Shown here: one piece after another, positions 5,963 through 13,940 of the stretch
Numbering within the stretch: the stretch's first letter is position 1
Layout: each line of letters starts with the position of its first letter
From: Erythrobacter sp. SG61-1L
GTDB taxonomy: Bacteria; Pseudomonadota; Alphaproteobacteria; Sphingomonadales; Sphingomonadaceae
Direction: 5' to 3'
Assembly: GCF_001305965.1 (NCBI RefSeq)
Contig: NZ_JXQC01000003.1
Location: forward strand, 682,001-746,000
DNA: 64,000 bases
The notes under the pieces: generated by a model
Seen by the model: the letters and a program-made list of their open reading frames with translations, nothing else
The model's database searches: none
What the model was told of the DNA's origin: nothing
Position numbers and translations under genes: made by a program

Positions 5963-8899
5963 ATGCTCTCTGTAGCCAATGTCCGTACCGCCGGCGGCGC
6001 TGCCAACTACTTTGCCGCCGACAACTACTATACCCGCGCCGACGCCGAGAGATCTGGCGAGTGGCTTGGCAAAGGCGCGGAGACGCTTGGACTGCGAGGC
6101 GTTATCGAAGCCTCGCAGTTCGAGGCCGTGCTCAAGGGCATGCTGCCCGATGGAAGCCGTGTCGGGAGCGACAACAAGGCGCATCGCGCCGGCACCGACC
6201 TCACATTCTCGATGCCCAAGAGCTGGTCCATCCTTGCCCTCGTCGGCGGCGACAGGCGTATCCTCGATGCCTATGGCGCCGCCGTCCGCGAGACGCTGGC
6301 CTGGGCCGAGAAGAATCTCGCCGAAACCCGCATGGATGTCCGAGGCAAGGAGCGAGTGGTCGCGACGCGCAATCTCGTGATCGGGCTGTTCCAGCACGAT
6401 ACGAACCGCAATCAGGAACCCAACGCGCACTTTCACGCCGTGATTGCCAATGTCACACAGGGACCCGATGGCAAATGGCGAGCGCTGAGAAACGACAAGC
6501 TCTGGGAGCACAACACGCTGCTCAATGCCATGACCATGGCGCGCTTCCGCCTGGCGGTCGAAAAGCTCGGCTACCAGGTTGGGGAATACGGCAAGCATGG
6601 CAATTTCGAAGCGGTGGGCGTTCCTAAACCCGTGCGTGATGCCTTCAGTTCGCGCCGCGCCGAGATCCTCGACAAGCTTTCGACGATGGAGAGCAAGGGC
6701 CTCGCGGCGCGCAACGCGGCCAATCTGATGACCCGCGCCGACAAAGGGCCAGTGGCAGACCGCCAGGCTCTCGTGAGCCAATGGCGTGAGGCAGCCGCGC
6801 AGCTGGACTTTGATCCGAGACTTGTCATTGCGCAGGCCAATGCACGGGCCGCCACCGACATTGGCTCCGTCTCCGGAATTGGAAATTCGGTGCGATCGAT
6901 CGGCCAGCGGGCGCGCCTTCTGGCTGCGACCTTCGCGGAGCGTCTGGGGCTACGTGAGGGCGACCCGCTTGTGCCTCGCGACATGGGGCGCCGGACGCCC
7001 GAGCAGATCGCGGCGGTTCATGCGGTTGCATCGGCGATCCGGCACTTGGGCGAACGCGAGGCGGCCTTCTCGCGGACCGAGATTTATCGCTCAGCGCTTG
7101 GCTTTGCTTTGCCCACCACGCTCACCGACATCGAACACCGCGTCGACCAATTGCTGCGCCAAGGCCACCTGCAAAAAGGCAGGGGCGCAGATCGGAATCT
7201 TGTCACAACCCGCGATGCGATCGGGCTTGAACAGCGGATCATTGCGGCCGTCGAAAGCGGACGGGGACATGGCACAGCCGTGGTCGAAGCTGATGTAGCC
7301 GGAGAGCGCCTTCAGGCACTCTCCCAGCTCAAATATGGCCTGACCTTGAACCACGGCCAGGAAGGGGCAGGGCGCCTGCTTCTCGCCTCGCACAACCGGA
7401 TTGTCGCGATTCAAGGCGTAGCTGGCGCCGGTAAGAGTACCGTTCTCAAACCCGTTGCAGACATCTTACGCGAGGAAGGCAAGTCCGTGCTCGGGCTCGC
7501 AGTCCAGAACACGCTCGTGCAGATGCTCGAGCGTGACACCGGCATACCCTCGATGACGGTTGCGCGCTTTTTACGCCAACATCAGGGCCTTCTGGAAGGA
7601 GCGGACCAGGCGAGGCTGGCCGAAGCGCGCGCGGCCTTGCGCGGCACCACAGTGCTGCTCGACGAAGCCTCGATGGTCGGCAATGCGGACAAGGAAAAGC
7701 TCGTGCGTATCGCCAACCTGCTTCAGCTGGACCGCTTCGCCAGCATTGGGGACAGGAAGCAATTGGGGGCGGTCGATGCGGGTAAACCATTCGATGTGAT
7801 GCAGAAGGCAGGCGTCGAAACCGCGATCATGAGCACCAATCTGCGCGCCCGCGAAAGAGCCTTGCGCGATGCCCAATATGCAGCCCAGGGCGGACATATC
7901 GATGAGGCCTTGCGGCATCTTGGTCCGCATGTCGTCGCTTCGGGCAATACAGCCGCCGTCGACGCTGCGGCCGCCTGGCTCTCGCTATCGCCGGCCGAGC
8001 GCGAGGTCACCGCGATCTATGCATCGGGTCGCAACTTGCGCGGACAGGTCAACGAAGCGGTCCAGACCGGGCTCAAGGCTAATGGGGAATTGGGGCCGGG
8101 TTCCTTGCGTCTCAATGTGCTGTCGCGGGTCAATCTGACGCGTGAGGAAATGCGCTATGCGCGCAGCTATGCAGTCGGCATGGTGCTCGAAGTTGACCGC
8201 CGGCAAAGGGGGCAAGGGCTGCAGAAGGGCCGCTATGACGTGATCGCGACCGATCCCTCCCGCGAACGCGTGATGCTGCAGAGCGAGCGGGGCAAGCGCT
8301 TTGAATTCCGGCCGGGCCAAACGCGACCGCAAGGTGATCAGGATCCGCTGCGTCTGTTTGAGGTTCGCCCGCTAGAAATCCACGATGGCGACCGCATTCG
8401 CTGGACGGCGACCGATCACAAGCGCGGCCTGCTCAACGCCGATCAGGCGCGCATCGTGGCGGTTGATCCGAAGGGTGTCACAGTGAAAACCTCGCTTGGC
8501 GTCGAGCACCGGCTGGGGCCGGGCGACCCCATGCTCGAGCGTCTTGACCTCGCCTACGCGCTCAACGCGCATATGGCGCAGGGCCTGACCTCCGACCGCG
8601 GGATTGCCGTCATGGACAGCCGCGAACGCAATCTTGCGAACCAGCAGACATTCCTCGTGACGATAACCCGTCTGCGCGATGGTCTGACCCTGTTTGTCGA
8701 CAATGCGGGCAAGCTCGAAGCTTCGGTTGAGCGCAATCCGGGCATGAAGCGCTCGGCACTCGAAACGGTCGATCAACTGCGCGATGCGGCAGCAATGGGC
8801 CAGGCGAAGGGCAAAGCGAGGGACAAGGCGCCGGAACCCCGCCGTGAGCCGCCCGAACTCGATCGCTCGATCACCAAGCCTTTCGAAATCGGGATCTGA
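5963..8899 (+). CDS. traI: MobF relaxase-helicase TraI
   Basis: A 978-residue conjugative relaxase that nicks oriT, stays bound to the 5' end and unwinds the plasmid. The relaxase domain (about 1-290) starts MLSVANVRTAGGAANYF and has candidate nucleophile tyrosines Y16 and Y22/Y23, with the metal-binding histidines H145, H156 and H158 in the QHDTNR...PNAHFHAV block. The helicase part has Walker A GVAGAGKST at about 485 and a DEASM Walker B, both of SF1/RecD type, and ends with the MAQGLTSDRG and ITRLRDGLTLFVDN segments. It is shorter than F TraI (1756 residues) but normal for MobF of the TrwC size class. A GGAG lies about 10 nt before the ATG. Confidence 0.95.
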   Translation: MLSVANVRTAGGAANYFAADNYYTRADAERSGEWLGKGAETLGLRGVIEASQFEAVLKGMLPDGSRVGSDNKAHRAGTDLTFSMPKSWSILALVGGDRRILDAYGAAVRETLAWAEKNLAETRMDVRGKERVVATRNLVIGLFQHDTNRNQEPNAHFHAVIANVTQGPDGKWRALRNDKLWEHNTLLNAMTMARFRLAVEKLGYQVGEYGKHGNFEAVGVPKPVRDAFSSRRAEILDKLSTMESKGLAARNAANLMTRADKGPVADRQALVSQWREAAAQLDFDPRLVIAQANARAATDIGSVSGIGNSVRSIGQRARLLAATFAERLGLREGDPLVPRDMGRRTPEQIAAVHAVASAIRHLGEREAAFSRTEIYRSALGFALPTTLTDIEHRVDQLLRQGHLQKGRGADRNLVTTRDAIGLEQRIIAAVESGRGHGTAVVEADVAGERLQALSQLKYGLTLNHGQEGAGRLLLASHNRIVAIQGVAGAGKSTVLKPVADILREEGKSVLGLAVQNTLVQMLERDTGIPSMTVARFLRQHQGLLEGADQARLAEARAALRGTTVLLDEASMVGNADKEKLVRIANLLQLDRFASIGDRKQLGAVDAGKPFDVMQKAGVETAIMSTNLRARERALRDAQYAAQGGHIDEALRHLGPHVVASGNTAAVDAAAAWLSLSPAEREVTAIYASGRNLRGQVNEAVQTGLKANGELGPGSLRLNVLSRVNLTREEMRYARSYAVGMVLEVDRRQRGQGLQKGRYDVIATDPSRERVMLQSERGKRFEFRPGQTRPQGDQDPLRLFEVRPLEIHDGDRIRWTATDHKRGLLNADQARIVAVDPKGVTVKTSLGVEHRLGPGDPMLERLDLAYALNAHMAQGLTSDRGIAVMDSRERNLANQQTFLVTITRLRDGLTLFVDNAGKLEASVERNPGMKRSALETVDQLRDAAAMGQAKGKARDKAPEPRREPPELDRSITKPFEIGI

Positions 8900-8945
8900 C
8901 ACAGCGTATATCCGCATGGGTCCATATGGCACCGGTTGACTGTTA

Positions 8946-8960
8946 GTTCTGTTTTTGTTC
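8946..8960 (+). promoter_or_regulatory. LexA-type box (GTTC-N7-GTTC)
   Basis: GTTC-TGTTTTT-GTTC, an exact match to the alphaproteobacterial LexA consensus, ends 2 nt before the first ATG of the downstream gene. A possible -35 TTGACT lies at 8936-8941; no good -10 is seen. Confidence 0.55.
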
Positions 8961-8962
8961 TC

Positions 8963-9211
8963 ATGGCGACCATGTCCCGAATCGCCGATGAGATCCTGTT
9001 TACGCACATCGAGGTCGCGCTTGCGGTTGCGTCCGAAGCAACGCTTGTCGGGCTCGGTGCTGACGACCCGCGAACCCAGCGCAATGCTCGTGTCGATCTC
9101 GCGCGCCATCTGGTCGAACGCATGCAGGGTTTGGAGTTCGAAGGAGAGGGGAATGCCGGCAGGAGCTCTCAGCCCACTCTCTTTCCGGGCGATCTCTCGC
9201 CGATGGGCTAA
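8963..9211 (+). CDS. hypothetical protein downstream of traI
   Basis: An 82-residue helical soluble protein (79 residues if the second ATG at 8972 is used). No family is recognised. It has a helical middle (RIADEILFTHIEVALAVASEATLVG), a charged stretch (DPRTQRNARVDLARHLVERMQ) and a low-complexity end. No Shine-Dalgarno sequence precedes either ATG, because the upstream sequence is the LexA-type box. The message may be leaderless and start near 8972. Expression would then be directly SOS-controlled. Function unknown. Confidence 0.5.
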   Translation: MATMSRIADEILFTHIEVALAVASEATLVGLGADDPRTQRNARVDLARHLVERMQGLEFEGEGNAGRSSQPTLFPGDLSPMG

Positions 9212-9244
9212 CCAGCATTGAGACGTGGTTGAGGTAATATTGGC

Positions 9245-9442
9245 TTATTGCAGCCGCGTCAGGCGATCCTTGCCCATCAGCTCTGCCACGCGTTTGGCGA
9301 TGGCTTTCCAGGTGGCGATGCCCGTCTCGTCCTGTGCCAGCGCGAGCGCGCCGATCTGCTCGGCGACATGAAGCGGTGCATTCTCACCATGGGTCTTCAG
9401 GACGTGGTTGGCACATGCCCAGAGTTCCCAATCGCTCAGCAT
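9245..9442 (-). CDS. DUF6961-like small protein
   Basis: A 65-residue protein, MLSDWELWACANHVLKTHGENA..., with the conserved start (M-L-x-DWELWACA) and the ATWKAIAKRV helix of the DUF6961 family as I know it. It is helical and soluble. Its ATG overlaps the TGA of the upstream DUF5818 gene (ATGA at 9444-9439), so the two are translationally coupled. It is the last gene of a minus-strand operon that begins with the SNase-like gene or the S24 repressor. Function unknown; it is common on sphingomonad conjugative elements. Confidence 0.72.
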   Translation of the reverse strand: MLSDWELWACANHVLKTHGENAPLHVAEQIGALALAQDETGIATWKAIAKRVAELMGKDRLTRLQ

Positions 9443-9750
9443 CAGCCGAGACGTCCAACAAGGCCCATGAAGAATGCGATCAAACCATAGCCCACGACAC
9501 TGCACGCCAGGAGAAGTTCAATATTGAATTTGGAGCGAGGAGGGCGGGGGTGTCCTGCTGGCCAGATCTGATCGCAGATGAGCTCGTTGAACCCGGCGCG
9601 GCGTCCGCAGACTTCCACCTCGCGTCCGAGCAATCGACGTGCTCCACGCCCGGTGTCGAGCTCCCACACGCCGCCTCCCGAATGGAGTTCAAGTCCGAAG
9701 GGGCCTTCGGCAAGACGGCCTGTCAGATAGAGTTCCGGGCCTAGCGGCAT
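9442..9750 (-). CDS. DUF5818-like protein with C-terminal membrane segment
   Basis: A 102-residue protein starting MPLGPELYLTGRLAEGPFGLEL. Residues 1-68 match the DUF5818 pattern: a small beta barrel-like domain with GGGVWELD, RRLLGREVEVCGRRAGFNEL and a final strand. The C-terminus (about 75-98, FNIELLLACSVVGYGLIAFFMGLVG) is a transmembrane segment. The ATG at 9750 sits inside the end of the SNase-like gene (overlap 10 nt) and the stop overlaps the DUF6961 gene. The small OB-like domain fused to a membrane anchor suggests envelope association; function unknown. Confidence 0.7.
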   Translation of the reverse strand: MPLGPELYLTGRLAEGPFGLELHSGGGVWELDTGRGARRLLGREVEVCGRRAGFNELICDQIWPAGHPRPPRSKFNIELLLACSVVGYGLIAFFMGLVGRLG

Positions 9751-10166
9751 GCGGGCCCTTTCCAGTAGCGATCCCAACGCAGCACTGTGCGTGTCTGGAT
9801 CATCGAGCAGGAGAGATTGGCTCCGTTCGGCAGTCGGCACCAGGCAGCCGTCCGGTTGCCGCCTGCCGAACCTTCCGACCGGCATGTCAATCTCGGTCCA
9901 CGAACCACGACGTGCCCTGTCGAGATGGTCCCTCGAGGGCCGCCAAGAAGATCGACGAGCGCGTCGCGCGCTTCGATAGCCGACCCGTCGGGGCAGGGCT
10001 GGTTGGTCCGGCATGTTCCGTCCATTTCGCGCGCGGCGATCCCGGCGATGCGAACATGAGCGCCTTCGGCGCACCATATGGGCCCGTCGCCATCCCAGAC
10101 ATGCGTGGGTGTGCAGGTAAAGGTCTGGCCGGCAGCGACGATCGAGGCAGCAAGAAGCGCAAGCAT
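9741..10166 (-). CDS. exported SNase-like (thermonuclease family) protein
   Basis: A 141-residue protein with a short signal peptide (MLALLAASIVAAGQT) and a staphylococcal-nuclease-like domain: FTCTPTHVWDGDGPIWC..., then VRIAGIAAREMDG, the conserved strand that carries the first catalytic Arg/Glu region of SNase. Several Cys (at least six) suggest disulphides, fitting a periplasmic location. SNase-like exported nucleases are frequent next to conjugation genes and may trim DNA or act as entry-related factors, but the exact role is unknown. I chose the ATG at 10166 because it places the signal peptide at the N-terminus. It overlaps the DUF5818 gene downstream. Confidence 0.72.
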   Translation of the reverse strand: MLALLAASIVAAGQTFTCTPTHVWDGDGPIWCAEGAHVRIAGIAAREMDGTCRTNQPCPDGSAIEARDALVDLLGGPRGTISTGHVVVRGPRLTCRSEGSAGGNRTAAWCRLPNGANLSCSMIQTRTVLRWDRYWKGPACR

Positions 10167-10177
10167 GGGTTCGCTAC

Positions 10178-10822
10178 CTAGCGCAGCGCGCGACCGAACC
10201 AAAGCACGCGGCCGACAATATTGATCGTCCGCTTCTCCAGACCGCGCCAGCTAGGATAGGCCAGATTGTCGCTGAGTACCGAGACCCGCTTGCCTTGCGG
10301 CTCGATTGCGACCCGCTTGACGCTGAGCATGTCATCCATGCGCAGCACATAGATCCCGTCGCGCAGCCGCGACTGTCCATCATTCAGATCAACCATGACT
10401 TCATCGCCATCGTGCAGGGTCGGTTCCATCGAATCCCCGTGCACGGCGATGATCGAAAGGCTCGTCGCTTTGCTTGCGGTCAGACGGCGCAGCCACTTCT
10501 CGTCGAACCCGAACTGGGCGCATTTGGATTCCATCTCGGCCAAAGCGCCGTGCCCTGCCGAGGCTTCGACATCGAGAACCGGGACATGGACCAGTTCGAC
10601 GACAGGGCCGGATCGCCGCTCGGGCGCGCCAAGGATCTTCTCGTCTACTCCGAAGAAGCGGGCGAGCACGGAGCGGTCCTGCTCGTCCAGTTGCCGGGGA
10701 CTGCCGCGGCGGATGTATTGCTGGATGTAAGCCGCGTTGCGTCCGAGAAGGCGGGAGATCGAGGAGTAATTACATCCTCGTTGCTGGATCAGATCGTCCA
10801 GGGCTTTGCGTGCATCTTCCAT
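10178..10822 (-). CDS. XRE-S24 self-cleaving repressor (LexA/CI-like)
   Basis: A 214-residue repressor. Residues 10-60 form a helix-turn-helix (YSSISRLLGRNAAYIQQYIRRGS). Residues 80-212 form an S24 peptidase domain with Ala89-Gly90 as the likely self-cleavage bond, catalytic Ser131 in GDSMEPT and the general base Lys169 in LSVKRVAI. Proteins of this type repress phage or ICE genes until RecA filaments trigger self-cleavage. The HTH is XRE-like rather than the winged helix of host LexA, so it is an element-encoded CI-like repressor. Upstream lie a TCTAGGA palindrome, an exact LexA box, and a divergent tiny gene, the layout of a CI/Cro switch. Its likely target is the transfer genes (inference). 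Confidence 0.88.
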   Translation of the reverse strand: MEDARKALDDLIQQRGCNYSSISRLLGRNAAYIQQYIRRGSPRQLDEQDRSVLARFFGVDEKILGAPERRSGPVVELVHVPVLDVEASAGHGALAEMESKCAQFGFDEKWLRRLTASKATSLSIIAVHGDSMEPTLHDGDEVMVDLNDGQSRLRDGIYVLRMDDMLSVKRVAIEPQGKRVSVLSDNLAYPSWRGLEKRTINIVGRVLWFGRALR

Positions 10823-10845
10823 CGCTGCGGGTCCTATCGCATCCG

Positions 10846-10874
10846 TCTAGGAAATTCGATCCTAGACTCTAGGA
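10846..10874. promoter_or_regulatory. operator cluster of the S24 repressor
   Basis: TCTAGGA-N7-TCCTAGA (10846-10866) is a perfect inverted repeat. A third TCTAGGA half-site follows at 10868-10874. It lies between the S24 repressor start and the divergent small gene, so it is probably an autoregulatory operator. Related motifs recur at 41569-41588 and 41739-41760. Confidence 0.65.
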
Positions 10875-10888
10875 AGCCTCCCTAATAA

Positions 10889-10903
10889 GAACATAACAAG
10901 AAC
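10889..10903 (-). promoter_or_regulatory. LexA-type box upstream of the S24 repressor
   Basis: On the minus strand GTTC-TTGTTAT-GTTC, an exact GTTC-N7-GTTC match, 67 bp upstream of the repressor start and 26 bp upstream of the divergent small gene. Confidence 0.6.
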
Positions 10904-10928
10904 ACAAGCGGAAAGCGAGTCGAAGGCG

Positions 10929-11105
10929 ATGGAGCTCCTGGACCAGATTGAGGGCTATATGACGCGTAGCGGTACGAAGGCCAGCACGTTTGGTAGGCAG
11001 GCCGTCGGGGACCCACGGTTTGTTCAGGACCTTCGCGAAGGTCGCCGGCCGAGACGTAAGACGCAGGAGCGGGTGAGGCAATTTCTAATGGAGAAGAGCT
11101 CTTAA
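10929..11105 (+). CDS. small Cro-sized HTH-like protein
   Basis: A 58-residue basic protein, MELLDQIEGYMTRSGTKAST..., transcribed divergently from the S24 repressor. The segment GTKASTFGRQAVGDPRFVQDLREGRRPR has the look of a helix-turn-helix core and resembles small conserved alphaproteobacterial regulators with the TFGR-x-AV-x-DPRFV-x-DLR-x-GR pattern. A GAAGG RBS precedes the ATG by about 4 nt. Position, size and basic charge suggest a Cro-like counter-regulator acting at the shared operator, which is inference. No other gene follows before the defence island. Confidence 0.6.
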   Translation: MELLDQIEGYMTRSGTKASTFGRQAVGDPRFVQDLREGRRPRRKTQERVRQFLMEKSS

Positions 11106-11181
11106 TGTCCAAGCCGTTGAGAAGTGAACCGTAGGCGGTCTCGGCTTGTTCTCACCCCCGTTCACGTTCTAGTGATGGCGC

Positions 11182-13935
11182 ATGAATGCAGTTGAGATCG
11201 AACAGGCAATTTCGGAGTTAGCGGAGCTTCCCTTTGACCGGGCTGAGTTCCCGTTTGCGTTCCTTGAAGCATTTGGAAATAAAGCCACAACGCTCAAGAA
11301 GCTGCGTAGCGGGGCCTCAAACGCGTCCGATCTGCCGAGCGGCGTGCTTCAGCGTAGCAACATCCATATCGCCACCTGCGACGTCGGAGCCGTTGACCAG
11401 GCGCTAAAGGCGCTGCGCGAAAGTCCTAAGACCGCCGCGGCTAAGGCCAAGTTTATTCTTGCCACCGATGGAGAGGATTTCCAGGCGGAAGACCTCAATA
11501 CCGGCGAAACGGTCGCCTGTACCTTTGCCGACTTCCCTAACCACTTTGGCCTGTTCCTGCCCCTTGCCGGCATAACCACGGTCAAACAGATCCGCGAGAG
11601 TACGTTCGACATTCGGGCGACGAGCCGGCTGAACAAGCTTTACGTCGAGCTGTTGAAGGACAACCCGGAGTGGGCGACGGCCGAGCGCCGGGCCGACATG
11701 AACCACTTCATGGCCCGGCTGATCTTCTGCTTCTTCGCCGAGGATACCGACATCTTCAACGGTGAGGGCCTGTTCACCCGGACTGTCGAGCAGATGAGCG
11801 CGCGGGATTCGAGCAACACGCATGACGTCATCAGCCAGATCTTCCAGGCGATGGACACGCCGACGCGGCACGACGGGAAGCTGGACGAGCGCTATCGCAA
11901 GGCAGCCGGCACGCCGCGCTGGGCGGACGTGTTCCCCTACGTCAATGGCCAGCTGTTCTCAGGCAACACTGATGTGCCGCGCTTTAGCCGGATCGCGAGG
12001 GCTTACCTGATCCAGATCGGCAACCTAAACTGGAAGAAGATCAATCCCGACATTTTCGGCAGCATGATCCAGGCGGTCGCCGACGACGAGGAGCGCGGCG
12101 CGCTAGGCATGCATTACACCAGCGTGCCCAACATCCTGAAGGTGCTGAACCCGCTGTTCCTCGACGACCTGCGGGCGGCGCTCGAAGACGCGGGCGACAA
12201 TGGCCGCAAACTGCTCAATCTGCGCAACCGCATGGCGCACATTCGCGTGTTTGACCCGGCATGCGGATCGGGAAATTTCCTTGTCATTGCCTACAAGCAG
12301 ATGCGGGAGATCGAGGCCGAGATCAACCTGCGGCGAGGCGACGCCAACCGGAAGTCGGCCATCCCCTTGACCAACTTCAGGGGTATCGAACTCCGTGATT
12401 TTCCGGCCGAGATCGCGCGCCTGGCCCTGATTATCGCCGAGTTCCAGTGCGACGTGATTTATCGAGGGCAGAAGGAGGCGCTGGCCGATTTTCTTCCTCT
12501 CGACAGCCAGAACTGGATCACGAACGGGAACGCGCTGCGACTTGATTGGCTGGCACTTTGCCCGCCGGCCGGGTCCGGGGTCCGTATGCAGGCCGATGAC
12601 CTGTTTGGCACACCGCTGGACCAGTCTGAGATCGACTTCGAGAATGAAGGTGGCGAGACCTACATCTGCGGAAACCCACCTTACATCGGAGACAAATACC
12701 AGACCAAAGAGCAGAAGGACGATCTGCGGACCTTTAAGTCCGGAAAGCAGGAAGTCCGCGCGGTCGACTATATAGCAGGCTGGTTTTGGAAGGCGTCAGA
12801 CTACATCAGGCACGGAGGACGCTTCGCCTTCGTGTCAACCAACTCGATCTGCCAAGGGGTTCAGGTCCCGCTGATCTGGCCGAAGATCTTTGCTAATGGT
12901 CAGGCCATTTTCTTTGCGCATGAGAACTTCATGTGGGGCAACAACGCGGCGCGAAACGCGCAGGTGACCTGCATCATCGTCGGTGTGGCAGATGCCCAGG
13001 AGCGTAGGAAATTCATCTATTCCGACGCAGCTCGAAAAGAAGTTGCCAACATCAACCCTTATCTCTCGCCAGGCGATACAGTCATTGTAGCGAGGGCGTC
13101 GGAGCCCATTTCGGAGCTGGGTGTCATGTTCGGAGGCAACATCCCTCGGGACCAAGGCAACCTCTTGCTGTCGACCGACGAGGCCCGCACTCTGCTCGAT
13201 GACTACCCGCAGGCCAAGCCCCTGATCAGGCCGATCGTAGGCTCGGCTGAGTTCATCAATGGCTTGCAGCGATACTGCCTATGGATCTCGGATGATCAGG
13301 CTGACCTTGCCTACGCGATTCCCCCGATCGCGGAACGGCTTTCAAAGATCCGGGAGTATCGGCTGAACGGTAGCGAACGCGGGCGCGCCGGTTTAGACAC
13401 TCCCTACAAGTTCGAGCGGACGATTATCGGTAACAAGCACACCATCGTGGTGCCAAGCGTCTCGTCCGAACGTCGTGAATATTTGCCGTGTGGGTTGATG
13501 CCGCCGGACGTGCGGGTATCTAATCTGGCTCTCGCCATCTACGACGCGCCTCTCTGGAACCTTTCAGTTGTCGCCTCCCGGCTGCACCTCGTTTGGGTCG
13601 GCGCCGTCTGCGGAAAGTTGGAAACGCGTTACCGCTACTCCAATACCATGGGATGGAACACTTTCCCGATACCGACCACGTTGACTGAACAAGGCAAGGC
13701 CGACCTTACCCGCTGCGCGGAGGACATCCTTCTCGCGCGCGAGGCCCATTTCCCGAAGACGATTGCCGAACTCTACGATCCCGCGAAGATGCCCGACAAC
13801 CTTCGTCATGCACATGAGCGTAATGACGAAGTGCTGGAGCGGATCTACATTGGACGGAAGTTCCGTAACGACACCGAACGGCTCGAGAAGCTTTTCGAGC
13901 TCTATACCAAGATGACCGGCAAGAAGGCGGCCTAA
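11182..13935 (+). CDS. MmeI-like DNA adenine methyltransferase
   Basis: A 917-residue N6-adenine-type methyltransferase. A helical spacer like that of MmeI/type IIL enzymes lies at about residues 170-330 (NHFMARLIFCFFAEDTDIF). SAM motif I FDPACGSGNFL begins at about 357 and catalytic motif IV NPPYIG at about 498. A target-recognition region and a C-terminal helical part ending in LFELYTKMTGKKAA complete it. The N-terminal 150 residues lack the D...ExK nuclease motif of true MmeI, so it probably only methylates. It is the first gene of a tight three-gene operon with a helicase (5 nt away) and a GIY-YIG nuclease. It likely provides self-marking for a restriction-like system. Confidence 0.85.
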   Translation: MNAVEIEQAISELAELPFDRAEFPFAFLEAFGNKATTLKKLRSGASNASDLPSGVLQRSNIHIATCDVGAVDQALKALRESPKTAAAKAKFILATDGEDFQAEDLNTGETVACTFADFPNHFGLFLPLAGITTVKQIRESTFDIRATSRLNKLYVELLKDNPEWATAERRADMNHFMARLIFCFFAEDTDIFNGEGLFTRTVEQMSARDSSNTHDVISQIFQAMDTPTRHDGKLDERYRKAAGTPRWADVFPYVNGQLFSGNTDVPRFSRIARAYLIQIGNLNWKKINPDIFGSMIQAVADDEERGALGMHYTSVPNILKVLNPLFLDDLRAALEDAGDNGRKLLNLRNRMAHIRVFDPACGSGNFLVIAYKQMREIEAEINLRRGDANRKSAIPLTNFRGIELRDFPAEIARLALIIAEFQCDVIYRGQKEALADFLPLDSQNWITNGNALRLDWLALCPPAGSGVRMQADDLFGTPLDQSEIDFENEGGETYICGNPPYIGDKYQTKEQKDDLRTFKSGKQEVRAVDYIAGWFWKASDYIRHGGRFAFVSTNSICQGVQVPLIWPKIFANGQAIFFAHENFMWGNNAARNAQVTCIIVGVADAQERRKFIYSDAARKEVANINPYLSPGDTVIVARASEPISELGVMFGGNIPRDQGNLLLSTDEARTLLDDYPQAKPLIRPIVGSAEFINGLQRYCLWISDDQADLAYAIPPIAERLSKIREYRLNGSERGRAGLDTPYKFERTIIGNKHTIVVPSVSSERREYLPCGLMPPDVRVSNLALAIYDAPLWNLSVVASRLHLVWVGAVCGKLETRYRYSNTMGWNTFPIPTTLTEQGKADLTRCAEDILLAREAHFPKTIAELYDPAKMPDNLRHAHERNDEVLERIYIGRKFRNDTERLEKLFELYTKMTGKKAA

Positions 13936-13940
13936 ACTGC

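Noticed and set aside
11148-11163. GTTC-N8-GTTC before the methyltransferase gene as a further LexA box.
   Set aside because: The spacing is 8, not 7, so it does not fit the consensus; no claim is made that the restriction module is SOS-controlled.
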